Source of the DNA: a candidate division FCPU426 bacterium
Lineage (GTDB): Bacteria; Oederibacteriota; PGYV01; Palsa-1178
Reading direction: 5' to 3'
DNA: 33,396 bases
NCBI GenBank assembly: GCA_003167475.1
Contig: PMTB01000093.1
Coordinates: forward strand, 1-33,396
Shown: positions 18,729-27,501 of the stretch, one piece after another
Position numbering within the stretch: the first letter of the stretch is position 1
Layout: every line of letters begins with the position of its first letter
Program-made: the position numbers and the translations under genes
The notes under the pieces: generated by a model
Told to the model about the DNA's origin: nothing
Seen by the model: the letters and a program-made list of their open reading frames with translations, nothing else
Databases searched by the model: none

Positions 18729-20870
18729 ATGGTGAAAAAATTGAAAAGTATGACCATAGCCCTTGCCGGCAATCCCAATTCAGGCAAGACGTCGCTTTTT
18801 AACGCGATAGCCGGGACCCACCTTAAGGTCGGCAACTGGGCCGGCGTCACGGTCGAGCGGTATGAGGGATACGTGAATTATAAGGATTACAGGATAAAAC
18901 TTGTTGACCTGCCCGGGACTTATTCGCTCAACGCCTATTCCCCCGAAGAAACTGTCGCCCGGGATTTTATAGCCGGAAAGCAGGCTGATATAATAATAAA
19001 CGTTGTGGACGGCACAAACCTCGAGAGGAACCTGTACCTCACGCACCAGCTTATGGAGCTTGAGCCCGAGATGGTCATAGCGCTGAATATGTACGACGAG
19101 GTGCAGAAAAGCGGGATAACCATAGATTTCAAATACCTCCAGAAACTGCTGGGCTGCCACATAGTGCCGGTAAGCGCCGCTACAAAGAGCGGGATAGATT
19201 CCCTGCTTGACCATGCGGTGAGGGTTTATGAGAAAAAAATATCCATCGCGAAGAACAAGATCTTTTACAGCGAAGTTGTCGAGGAAGCCATATCAAAGGT
19301 AAAGGCGCTCATTGAGACGGACACAGCGCTTACGGCGGCCTATGGCGCCAGGTGGCTGGCTGTGAAACTTTTCGAGAACGACGAGGCGGTCTATAAAATG
19401 CTCAGGGAAAAACCGGTGTGGATGCGCCTTGATGGAAAGCTTGGGCCCATACTTGCCGGGTTGGAAACGGCGATACAGGGAAAGATACCGGAGAGGATAC
19501 TCGAGGATAGGTATGCTTTCGTAAGGGGCGCCATAAAAGAGACGGTGAAAGCGCCCAATGAAGGCAAAGTAACAATGACCGACAGGATAGATTCCGTGCT
19601 GATAGGAAAATACACCGGCCTGCCGATATTCCTGCTTATCATGTGGCTGATATTCCAGGTGACATTCACACTCGGCAAGGTGCCGATGGGCTGGATAGCG
19701 GCGTTTTTTAATTTTGCCGGGGCGCAGGCCTCAGTGCTGCTGCCCGCGGGAAATATACGCTCCATAGTGGTCGACGCGATCATAGCGGGAGTGGGAGGCG
19801 TTGTCGTATTTATACCCAATATACTCCTGCTTTTTTTGGGATTATCCTTTCTTGAGGCCACGGGATATATGGCCCGCGCCGCGTTTGTTGTGGACAAGGT
19901 GTTCCATAAGATCGGCCTGCACGGAAAATCATTCATACCCATGGTCACCGGTTTCGGCTGTTCCGTCCCTGCTTTTATGGCGTGCAGGACGTTAAAGAGC
20001 CGCAGCGACCGGCTGGCAACCATGATGGTCATACCGTTCATGAGCTGCGGCGCGAAGCTCCCGGTGTATATACTCCTGATAGGGGCTTTTTTTCCTGTGC
20101 AAATGGCCGGGAATATCCTCTTCGGGGTATATTTGTTCGGGATACTCGTGGCCATACTTTCCGCCAAACTGTTCAAATCGACGATATTCAGGGGGCAGTC
20201 CGAGCCTTTCGTAATGGAGCTGCCGGTTTACAGGATGCCGTCCATACAGAGCGTACTCATGCAGATGTGGCTTAAGGCCTGGATGTACATAAAAAAAGCC
20301 GGGACCACCATTCTTGCCGCGTCGCTTATAATTTGGTTTGCGGCGAATTATCCCGTCAATAAGGCGCTTGAAAACACGATGAACGCGGACGCTGTTTTAC
20401 AAAGCGCGGGTAAAAGCCCCGTGGAAAAAAGCGTTATAATGGAAAAATATAAAAATGAATACGCTGCCGCGCGGCTTGAGCACTCTTTTGCTGGCATGAT
20501 TGGAAAGGGATTCGAGCCGGTCCTGAAGCCGCTGGGTTTTGACTGGCGTATCAACACCGCGCTGGTGTCAGGCCTGGCGGCAAAGGAAATAGTTGTGTCG
20601 ACCATGGGCACCATATATTCCATGGGGCAGATAGGCCATGAGACCGGCGGGCTTGTGAACAGGCTCAGGCAGGACAAGGCATACAACCCGGCTGTCGCGC
20701 TTTCGCTGATAATTTTTGTCCTGCTCTACGTCCCGTGCCTGGCCGCGACCGCTGTGTTCCATAAGGAAGCCGGGGAATTAAGGATGACCATTTTTTACAT
20801 AGCATACGCAATGGCGACGGCCTGGGTAATGGCGTTTATGGTTTACAGGGTGGCGCTGTTGTTTTTGTAG
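18729..20870 (+). CDS. feoB: Ferrous iron transport protein B
   Basis: ALAGNPNSGKTSLFNAIAG, VERYEGY, LVDLPGTYSL, and MVTGFGCSVPAFMACRTL in the permease domain. Start ATG 18729 preferred over 18684. Confidence 0.98.
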   Translation: MVKKLKSMTIALAGNPNSGKTSLFNAIAGTHLKVGNWAGVTVERYEGYVNYKDYRIKLVDLPGTYSLNAYSPEETVARDFIAGKQADIIINVVDGTNLERNLYLTHQLMELEPEMVIALNMYDEVQKSGITIDFKYLQKLLGCHIVPVSAATKSGIDSLLDHAVRVYEKKISIAKNKIFYSEVVEEAISKVKALIETDTALTAAYGARWLAVKLFENDEAVYKMLREKPVWMRLDGKLGPILAGLETAIQGKIPERILEDRYAFVRGAIKETVKAPNEGKVTMTDRIDSVLIGKYTGLPIFLLIMWLIFQVTFTLGKVPMGWIAAFFNFAGAQASVLLPAGNIRSIVVDAIIAGVGGVVVFIPNILLLFLGLSFLEATGYMARAAFVVDKVFHKIGLHGKSFIPMVTGFGCSVPAFMACRTLKSRSDRLATMMVIPFMSCGAKLPVYILLIGAFFPVQMAGNILFGVYLFGILVAILSAKLFKSTIFRGQSEPFVMELPVYRMPSIQSVLMQMWLKAWMYIKKAGTTILAASLIIWFAANYPVNKALENTMNADAVLQSAGKSPVEKSVIMEKYKNEYAAARLEHSFAGMIGKGFEPVLKPLGFDWRINTALVSGLAAKEIVVSTMGTIYSMGQIGHETGGLVNRLRQDKAYNPAVALSLIIFVLLYVPCLAATAVFHKEAGELRMTIFYIAYAMATAWVMAFMVYRVALLFL

Positions 20871-20983
20871 GGGCGGACCCATGTGTCCGCCCGCTGTGGG
20901 GTTTGATTTGCCGGGTTCCGGCGTATAAACCGCGACGGGCGGACACATAGCGAAATCACGCAAAGCGCGAGCCCGCCCCTACA
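20866..20983. repeat. Family D palindromic repeat, complete copy, overlapping the feoB stop
   Basis: tgtaggggcgg at 20866 and cccgcccctaca ending 20983; inner pair ggacccatgtgtccgcccg / cgggcggacacat. The feoB TAG (20868-20870) lies within it. Confidence 0.9.
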
Positions 20984-21119
20984 GGAACATTTCTAATCAC
21001 GGTAGTTTTGTTTTTACGTAAAATTGGAAAACCTTCTTGAATCCAAACAAACCTTTTTTTTAATTCCAGGTTATGCTATATTATCAAAATGATTTAAAAA
21101 CACTCTCAAGGAGAACAAC

Positions 21120-22292
21120 ATGAAAAACCTCACGATTTACAACCCGGTAAAGATACACTTTGGCGCAGGAGAGATAGAAAACGCCGGGCACCTGGCCAAA
21201 TCCCTGGGTAAAAAAGCCGTGATTGTCACCGGCAAAAGTTCAACAAAAAAAACAGGCCTTCTTGACAAGGTCGTCAAACTTCTTGAAAAAGAAGGCGTCA
21301 AGTCCGTTGTTTACGCCGGCGTAACTCCAAACCCGAAGAACACCGAAGTTGAGGAAGCCGCAGCCCTTGCCGTAAAGGAAGGTTGTGATTTTGTCATAGG
21401 CTTGGGGGGAGGGTCGGCCATGGACGCGGCAAAGGGCGTAGCTGTGGTTGCCGGAAGCGGCGGGAAATTGTGGGACTACATAGGGATGCCGGGAAAAAAA
21501 GCAAAGGACATAGGAAAATCGCTTCCGATAATATTGATACCGACATTGTCTGCCACGGGTTCAGAAGGCAATCCGGCGGCTGTGTTTTCAAATCCCGTAT
21601 TAAACCAGAAAGCGGCCATTTACAACCCGGATAAGATATTTCCCGCGATTTCAATTGTGGACCCTGACCTCACATTGAGCGTGCCGCCGAAACAGACTGC
21701 CGAAGGCATCATAGACGTCGTCATGCACGTGCTTGAGGAGTACTTAACCGGCGAAATTGACTGCGATATGCAGGACAGGTTTACTGAAGGCATAATACTT
21801 ACCTGCATGGAGCAGGGCGTTAAAGCCATAAAAAATCCCGGCGACAAACACGCCAGGGCGCAGATAGCGCTCTCGAGCACGGTCGCGCTGCAGGGCCTTC
21901 CTAATTCAGGCAGGGCAGGAGCCTGGGTGGTCCACCCGCTTGAGCACGCAGTTACGGCTTTTTATGACAACATAGCTCACGGAGCGGGGATAGCGGCAAT
22001 ACTTCCGTCGTACCTGAAATATCTTGGAGAGGTTAAGCCTGATAAAGTGCATCAGCTCGCGGATAGGCTGTTTGACGCGCCAAAAGACATAAAAGGCGAA
22101 CTGAAAACGGCTTTCTGTATAGAAAACATAAGGAAGTTTATCACGGATATCGGGCTTTCTGACAATTTCAAGGACCTCGATATCGGCATGGAAAACATGG
22201 AAAAGTTCGCGGACAAAGTGATAGAGGTCGGGGGACTGCCGTGGAAGCTTGACAGGGAACGGCTGATACAGATATTTAAGGACGCTTTTTAG
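21120..22292 (+). CDS. Iron-containing alcohol dehydrogenase (butanol dehydrogenase-like)
   Basis: FGAGEIENAG, GLGGGSAMDAAKGVAVVAG, PTLSATGSEGNPAAVFSN, HPLEHAVTAFYDNIAHGAGIA. Confidence 0.96.
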   Translation: MKNLTIYNPVKIHFGAGEIENAGHLAKSLGKKAVIVTGKSSTKKTGLLDKVVKLLEKEGVKSVVYAGVTPNPKNTEVEEAAALAVKEGCDFVIGLGGGSAMDAAKGVAVVAGSGGKLWDYIGMPGKKAKDIGKSLPIILIPTLSATGSEGNPAAVFSNPVLNQKAAIYNPDKIFPAISIVDPDLTLSVPPKQTAEGIIDVVMHVLEEYLTGEIDCDMQDRFTEGIILTCMEQGVKAIKNPGDKHARAQIALSSTVALQGLPNSGRAGAWVVHPLEHAVTAFYDNIAHGAGIAAILPSYLKYLGEVKPDKVHQLADRLFDAPKDIKGELKTAFCIENIRKFITDIGLSDNFKDLDIGMENMEKFADKVIEVGGLPWKLDRERLIQIFKDAF

Positions 22293-22430
22293 AATGTGCG
22301 TAACCGCCTTATTTGCACAGATGGCGCACGTTTCGCCATTTCCCGTCACCGGAAGGTAGTTATAGATGTTTTATACCATTTCTCTTGTGGGGTGCGATTG
22401 CGCCGCCACCCTGCCTAAATACATACAAGA

Positions 22431-22467
22431 CAAGAACCAGCCGGACATTTAGTCCGGCCGGTTCTTG
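22431..22467. terminator. Strong hairpin, likely bidirectional terminator between convergent genes
   Basis: caagaaccagccggac / gtccggccggttcttg, 15/16 complementary with loop attta, lying between the convergent ADH and BON genes. Confidence 0.8.
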
Positions 22468-22492
22468 TAATATAATTAAAATAATTTGTTAT

Positions 22493-23260
22493 TTATTTGA
22501 TCTTTTCTATTGTTATCATGTTCACGACGCTCTTAACACCGTCTATATCGTTAACAAGTTTTGCCGCCTTATCCTTTTCAGCCTGGTTCTTCGCGATACC
22601 TGAAAGCGTGACCACGCCCTTATCTGTTGAAACTTTTGCATCCAGCTTGCTTGTTGAACGGTGAAACGCCAGTGTCATCTTTGCCTGTGCCGTGACAGAC
22701 GCGTCGTCAATACTTTTGCCTAAATTTATTTTTTCGTCTTTTTCGGCCCGCAGTACCTTCATCTCATTTTTTACATCCTTTACGCCTTCGACATCTTTCG
22801 CGTATTCTTCTATCAGTTCTTTCTGTGCCTGCGTGTTTGTTATGCCCTTAAGGGTTACTATGCTATCCTTAACATAAACTTCAGTTCTGCCGTCCCTTAC
22901 GCTTGAATGGAACGTGAGGAGTGTTTTTATTTTCAGTCCAAGCCATGTGTCTGAAATTACATCCGTACTTGCGCCTTTGTATTCCAGTTTGTTCTCTACG
23001 CGTTTGACGCCCGGAAGCCCGGATACCGTGTCGTTGGCCAGCGACTTATGAAATTCCTGTGTTACCGTTCCGGTCAATGTTACAACGCCTTTTTTGGAAT
23101 CAATTCTGATGTCATCCCCGTTAAGGTACGTTTTAAAAACATAAGATTTCTCAGCCGATGATTTGATACGGTCATCGGTGGTGGATGCAAACAAAGACGC
23201 TCCCGCCGCGAACAAAACTGCCAGAACCGTTAGAACCACTACAGAACAAAACTTTTTCAT
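22493..23260 (-). CDS. Exported protein with three BON domains
   Basis: Signal peptide MKKFCSVVVLTVLAVLFAAGASLFA; repeated VVTLTGTVTQEFHKSLA, IVTLKGITNTQAQKELI and VVTLSGIAKNQAEKDKA, each followed by (D/P)GVKxVxN. Confidence 0.92.
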   Translation of the reverse strand: MKKFCSVVVLTVLAVLFAAGASLFASTTDDRIKSSAEKSYVFKTYLNGDDIRIDSKKGVVTLTGTVTQEFHKSLANDTVSGLPGVKRVENKLEYKGASTDVISDTWLGLKIKTLLTFHSSVRDGRTEVYVKDSIVTLKGITNTQAQKELIEEYAKDVEGVKDVKNEMKVLRAEKDEKINLGKSIDDASVTAQAKMTLAFHRSTSKLDAKVSTDKGVVTLSGIAKNQAEKDKAAKLVNDIDGVKSVVNMITIEKIK

Positions 23261-23415
23261 TTCAATTCCTCCTAGTTTTTTTGTCATGTCTTCCACCTGT
23301 GTTTGACAGCCTGATTGCATATGACTATATAGGATAAATATTACACCGGCGAGGAAATTTTGCGTATACTTGGATTCCTCATATAATGGACTTTATTCCG
23401 TCGCGAAATTTCGAA

Positions 23416-23661
23416 GTGCACCAGCTCGCGGACAGGTTGTTTGACGCGCCAAAAGATATCAAGGGCGAACTGAAAACAGCTTTTTGCATGGAAAATATGC
23501 AGAAGTTTATCACGGATATAGGACTTTCCGATAATTTCAAGGACCTTGATATCGGCATGGAAAATATGGAAAAGTTCGCGGACAAGGTAATCGAGGTCGG
23601 GGGTTTGCCGTGGAAACTTGACAGGGAACGGCTTATACAAATATATAAAGACGCTTTTTAA
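23416..23661 (+). pseudogene. C-terminal fragment of an iron-containing alcohol dehydrogenase paralog
   Basis: VHQLADRLFDAPKDIKGELKTAF...IYKDAF aligns to 22047-22292 over the last 82 codons with 4 amino-acid changes and roughly 30 nucleotide changes. An in-frame ATG occurs at 23386. Confidence 0.9.
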
Positions 23662-23699
23662 AGGCTGTGTACCTTCATTGGTTGCGTTCGATAGTTCCT

Positions 23700-24026
23700 A
23701 CGCCTTTGCAATATTACAAGCGGGGCGAAGGACTTGTGAGCAGATTGAACAGATTGAGCAGGTTGATTTAGCAAGCTTGGTAGGTATTATAATAGGGCAC
23801 TTCTTGTTCCTGCCTTTTCCGCTTTAGAATTTGTAGAGAGGGGGCTTGCCCCCTCTAAACAGGGACGGGGGAAATACGCTGGTTTGAGATCAATGTCTAT
23901 TGCTGCGGGCTTGGTCACTCGCATGCTCGTGACGCACGCCCTTGCAATATTATAAGTGGGGCAAAGGGCATGAGAGAGGTGAGCAGTAGAGAGTAGATTT
24001 AGCAAGCTCGGTAGGTATTGTATTAT
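23700..24026. repeat. Degenerate direct repeat pair (23700-23794 and 23936-24026)
   Basis: Shared acgcc(t/c)ttgcaatatta(c/t)aag(c/t)ggggc(g/a)aagg... and ...gatttagcaagct(t/c)ggtaggtatt. Confidence 0.75.
23837..23856. repeat. Perfect GC hairpin
   Basis: agagggggc-tt-gccccctct. Confidence 0.7.
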
Positions 24027-24117
24027 AGAAGGACAAAGCCACTTAATAAAACGCATTGGGAACCTGATTGGTTCAAAATTCGGGATTTGTTATTATGTAT
24101 TTGTCTTATAGCGATAA

Positions 24118-24145
24118 TTGACATTTTTAACAAAAATGCTATACT
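24118..24145 (+). promoter_or_regulatory. Putative sigma70-type promoter
   Basis: TTGACA (24118-24123), 16-bp spacer, TATACT (24140-24145), about 40 bp before ATG 24188. Confidence 0.6.
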
Positions 24146-24187
24146 CACCATGCTTGCAAAACACTAAATCATACGGAGTTAAAAAGC

Positions 24188-24547
24188 ATGGACAGGGTGA
24201 GGTTCAGGGAATTTGAAGGAAAGAAAATCATAGTGATGGACATTGACAACTGCTCAATAGAGGAGTTTGAGGCGGTTCTGGTCACATCAGCCGAAATGAT
24301 ACGCAAAGAACCGCTTGGTTCAGTGCTCTCCCTTGCCGCCGGCGGAAACGGCACCCCGATATTTACAAACAGGGAGATGTTCGCGGAATACCTGAAATTA
24401 AATGCGCCGCATATCAAAGCGTCCGTCGTATCGGGCCTGCCAAAGATGAAAGCCGCCTTGTTCCAGGCCGTTGTTTTTATCACCGGAAGGCAGTTGAAAA
24501 TGTTTGATACTATGGAAGAGGCTTTTAACTGGCTGGTAGAGCAGTAA
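24188..24547 (+). CDS. Hypothetical protein, possibly STAS/SpoIIAA-like
   Basis: 119-aa intact ORF with its own promoter; alternating beta/alpha pattern ending in RQLKMFDTMEEAFNWLVEQ. Confidence 0.6.
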   Translation: MDRVRFREFEGKKIIVMDIDNCSIEEFEAVLVTSAEMIRKEPLGSVLSLAAGGNGTPIFTNREMFAEYLKLNAPHIKASVVSGLPKMKAALFQAVVFITGRQLKMFDTMEEAFNWLVEQ

Positions 24548-24557
24548 ACCGTCGGCC

Positions 24558-24795
24558 GTCATTGCGAGGAGCCGTTCTTGGTTTATGGCGACGAAGCCTG
24601 CAGTCCATGGAACATGGAAATCTCAGTTCCACCGATAAGCTCTGTTTGTGAAGAACCTGTGTTGCTCCGCAGGCTTTGATTGAGACCAGATTGCCATGAA
24701 CCACTCGCAAGCTCGGGTTCATGGCGCGCTTCACCAGAGTAGAGCCTGCCATGTACCTGAGCTACTGCGAATGGTACATGGCTCCTCGCAATGAC
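24558..24795. repeat. Family B palindromic repeat, composite copy with nested hairpins
   Basis: gtcattgcgaggagccg at 24558; cggctcctcgcaatgac-type end at 24795. 24661-24795 is nearly identical to 27330-27464. Confidence 0.9.
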
Positions 24796-24831
24796 AATCA
24801 GCCGTAATACACTATGAATATCTTATTATCT

Positions 24832-25938
24832 TTAAATATATTCTTTGTTGAACTTCTGTATCCCTTTTTCCTTCTTCCACCACATCTTAAAAGGCGTTGT
24901 TATCTTCTGCGCTTTTCCTGTTTTTGACGCGAGGTATGCCTTGTCCATCACTTCCATTATATGCAGGCTCTGCTGCGCGTTATATACCGGCTGCGTGCCT
25001 GAGCGTACCCAGCCTATGAACTTGCCCATGATATCGTCCTCGGCCTCAAATTTCGGGAAATTGTCCGGGATATAACAGTCGTCAAAATTCCTGAAGGCGG
25101 TTTTTTTACCGGATATCTTGTGCTTTGTTTTCACTATAAGCGGCTGGTTGTCCGCGTTAATATAAACCGCTCCGTGCCTTCCGTAAATGGCCGTGTAATT
25201 CTCGTAATGGGTATGCGCCCAGGAGGCTTTGATGGTGGCGCAGACATTGTCCGCGAATTCAAGTATCATGAAAGCGTTGTCGTCCACGCTGGGGCGGATC
25301 TTATCGCCGTTGGGTAGCAGCCTTTTTGGCAAAAGCATATTGACGACGGCCGATACCTTTTTAACCGGCCCCATTATGGATATAAGCCGTGACAGGGCAT
25401 AACAGCCCACGTCAATTACGGCCCCGCCTTTTGCTATTCTTTTATCATAGTACCAGTTATTCCTCGGCGGGCCTGAAACCGAAAGTTCGGCGTGCCCGGA
25501 GAGTATCTTTCCGATATATTTTTCCCTGACAAAATCAAGGGCGCGCAGATAATGCGGGTAATGGTCAAAAGGCAGGCCCATCATGAGTTTTTTGTATTTT
25601 TTTGAAGCTGCCGCCATTTTTTTAGCCTCGGCAAATGTCGTGGCGATTGGTTTTTCCACTAGCACGTGCGCCCCGGCTTTCATGCAGGCGATTGCGTGTT
25701 CTGCGTGCAGCGAGTGGGGGGTGGTGATGACCACACAATCGGGTTTTTCCGTTTTCAACATCATATGGTAATCGTCATAAAACCTCTGTATACCGTATTT
25801 TTCAGCTTTGGTTTCCGCGTTCTTTTTGGTCCTGGAATAGATCCCGCAAAGGTGGAGCGCCTTTAGTTTTTGCGACATTACGATGAAGCGGTCGGATATT
25901 TCGCCGGCGCCGAGAAAAGCGACTTTTAATTCTTTCAT
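24832..25938 (-). CDS. Gfo/Idh/MocA family oxidoreductase
   Basis: KVAFLGAGEISDRFI, ALHLCGIYSRT, DCVVITTPHSLHAEHAIACMKAGAHVLVEKPIATTFAEAKKM. Confidence 0.95.
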   Translation of the reverse strand: MKELKVAFLGAGEISDRFIVMSQKLKALHLCGIYSRTKKNAETKAEKYGIQRFYDDYHMMLKTEKPDCVVITTPHSLHAEHAIACMKAGAHVLVEKPIATTFAEAKKMAAASKKYKKLMMGLPFDHYPHYLRALDFVREKYIGKILSGHAELSVSGPPRNNWYYDKRIAKGGAVIDVGCYALSRLISIMGPVKKVSAVVNMLLPKRLLPNGDKIRPSVDDNAFMILEFADNVCATIKASWAHTHYENYTAIYGRHGAVYINADNQPLIVKTKHKISGKKTAFRNFDDCYIPDNFPKFEAEDDIMGKFIGWVRSGTQPVYNAQQSLHIMEVMDKAYLASKTGKAQKITTPFKMWWKKEKGIQKFNKEYI

Positions 25939-25988
25939 TTGGAACCTCCCTGTATTTTTTTGACGGCAGATGCCGTATGCGGAGTGCT

Positions 25989-26119
25989 GTCATTGCGAGG
26001 AGGCGCACTTGGCTTATGCCGACGAAGCAATCTCTGTTCTTTGATAAGCCTTGAAACACGGGCTTCTGCAAAAAGACAGAGATTGCTTCGTCGCTGAAAG
26101 TCGTGCTCCTCGCAATGAC
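25989..26119. repeat. Family B palindromic repeat
   Basis: gtcattgcgaggaggc ... gacgaagcaatctctgt / acagagattgcttcgtc ... gctcctcgcaatgac. Confidence 0.9.
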
Positions 26120-26310
26120 AGACAACGCAGGGTGTTTAAACAGGAGTTATTATAATATAACAATGTTACAATTCATATAATAAAAGTATTTATAATGAGG
26201 AATTATTGAAACGTGAAAGGGGTTTGCATCCTGTTCCTGGAACTATTTTGCCTTGTTCATTGCCAATTCCTGTGATATCATTAATAAAATATCTTATAGG
26301 AGGCTTTTCA

Positions 26311-26472
26311 ATGAATAAATGGGAATGTTCTGTCTGTGGATACATCTATGACCCGGCAAAAGGCGACCCTGACGGCCATATAGCGCCAGGCACGCCTTTT
26401 GACAAAATACCCGCTACGTGGGTATGCCCCGAGTGCGGCGCAGCCAAGGCTGATTTCACAGAATTAAAGTAA
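26311..26472 (+). CDS. Rubredoxin
   Basis: [53 protein letters not shown], two CxxCG knuckles; start ATG 26311 after taggagg. Confidence 0.97.
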   Translation: MNKWECSVCGYIYDPAKGDPDGHIAPGTPFDKIPATWVCPECGAAKADFTELK

Positions 26473-26475
26473 TCA

Positions 26476-27210
26476 ATGAAAAAAACAATAAAGTATATAA
26501 TAGCGGCGTGTTTTTTGGCCGCGGTTATATACATCCTGATATTTTCCCAGGCGTCCAAATACATTTTTGACGCCCACAGCCGGAATTTATTTATGGAGCA
26601 GTTCACTGTTTATATGCTGCAGATGGGAAATCTTGCCCCGGTTATCTTTATAGGTTTCTACGCGCTTTGCGTCCTGTTTTTTGTGCCGGCAAGCATACCA
26701 ACTTCGATCGGAGGGCTTGTATTCGGAGAGTGGTTCGGGTTGCTTTACAACATTGTAGGGGCCATGATTGGCGGGATGCTTTCGTTTTTTCTTGCCAGGT
26801 ATTTGCTCAGGGATTTTGCGATAAAACTGCTTACGATCGGGCACTTTAAAACCCTGGATGACAAGGTCGAGGAGCACGGATTTTCGATCATGGTCTATCT
26901 TAGGCTGCTTTTTGTGCCTTATACCTATCTGAGTTTCGCTTCGGGATTGTCAAAAATCCGTTTAAGCCAGTTTTTCTGGGGGACACTGGCGGGCATTATA
27001 CCCGGCCTGGCAGTGGTTACTTTTTTTGTAACGGCCATAAAAGAACTTTGGACCACGTACAAAACGCCCATGGATTTTTTTAGGTTCAATATAATATTTC
27101 CGATGGCGCTTTTCATATTTTCCTTCTTCATACCGGTGATCATGAAGCACTTCAAGAAGAAGTTCAATGTGACAAAGGAAATAGAGGAAGAGGCAAACCC
27201 GCTGGAATAG
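26476..27210 (+). CDS. TVP38/TMEM64 family membrane protein
   Basis: FVPASIPTSIGGLVFGEWFGLLYNIVGAMIGGMLSFFLARYLLRDF and SFASGLSKIRLSQFFWGTLAGIIPG. Confidence 0.9.
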   Translation: MKKTIKYIIAACFLAAVIYILIFSQASKYIFDAHSRNLFMEQFTVYMLQMGNLAPVIFIGFYALCVLFFVPASIPTSIGGLVFGEWFGLLYNIVGAMIGGMLSFFLARYLLRDFAIKLLTIGHFKTLDDKVEEHGFSIMVYLRLLFVPYTYLSFASGLSKIRLSQFFWGTLAGIIPGLAVVTFFVTAIKELWTTYKTPMDFFRFNIIFPMALFIFSFFIPVIMKHFKKKFNVTKEIEEEANPLE

Positions 27211-27249
27211 GCGGCGGAGGATTGTGCATGTAGTTTTTGGGTTAATTTT

Positions 27250-27464
27250 GTCATTGCGAGGAGCCGTTTTTGGTTTATGGCGACGAAGCAATCTCTGTTC
27301 CACGATAAGTTCTGTTTTAAACGGCCCGCGTTGCTCCGCAGGCTTTGATTGAGATCAGATTGCCATGAACCACTCGCAAGCTCGGGTTCATGGCGCGCTT
27401 CACCAGAGTAGAGCCTGCCATGTACCTGAGCTACTGCGAATGGTACATGGCTCCTCGCAATGAC
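27250..27464. repeat. Family B palindromic repeat, composite copy with nested hairpins
   Basis: gtcattgcgaggagccg at 27250, ggctcctcgcaatgac ending 27464; internal ccatgaacc/ggttcatgg and gccatgtacc/ggtacatggc hairpins. Confidence 0.9.
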
Positions 27465-27501
27465 GGTAACACCGTCATAAGTCATGAAAAAACGGTGACC
27501 C

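Noticed and set aside
19391-20176. Minus-strand ORF of 261 aa inside feoB
   Set aside because: Antisense shadow of a confident FeoB coding sequence; composition typical of a mirror frame.
23618-23827. Plus-strand ORF of 69 aa overlapping the ADH fragment end
   Set aside because: Out of frame with the ADH fragment and runs into repeat sequence; no RBS or family.
25802-26125. Minus-strand ORF of 107 aa over a family B repeat
   Set aside because: Starts inside the repeat and overlaps the 5' end of the oxidoreductase gene in another frame.
26206-26310. N-terminal extension of rubredoxin
   Set aside because: Canonical rubredoxin starts at ATG 26311 with RBS taggagg.
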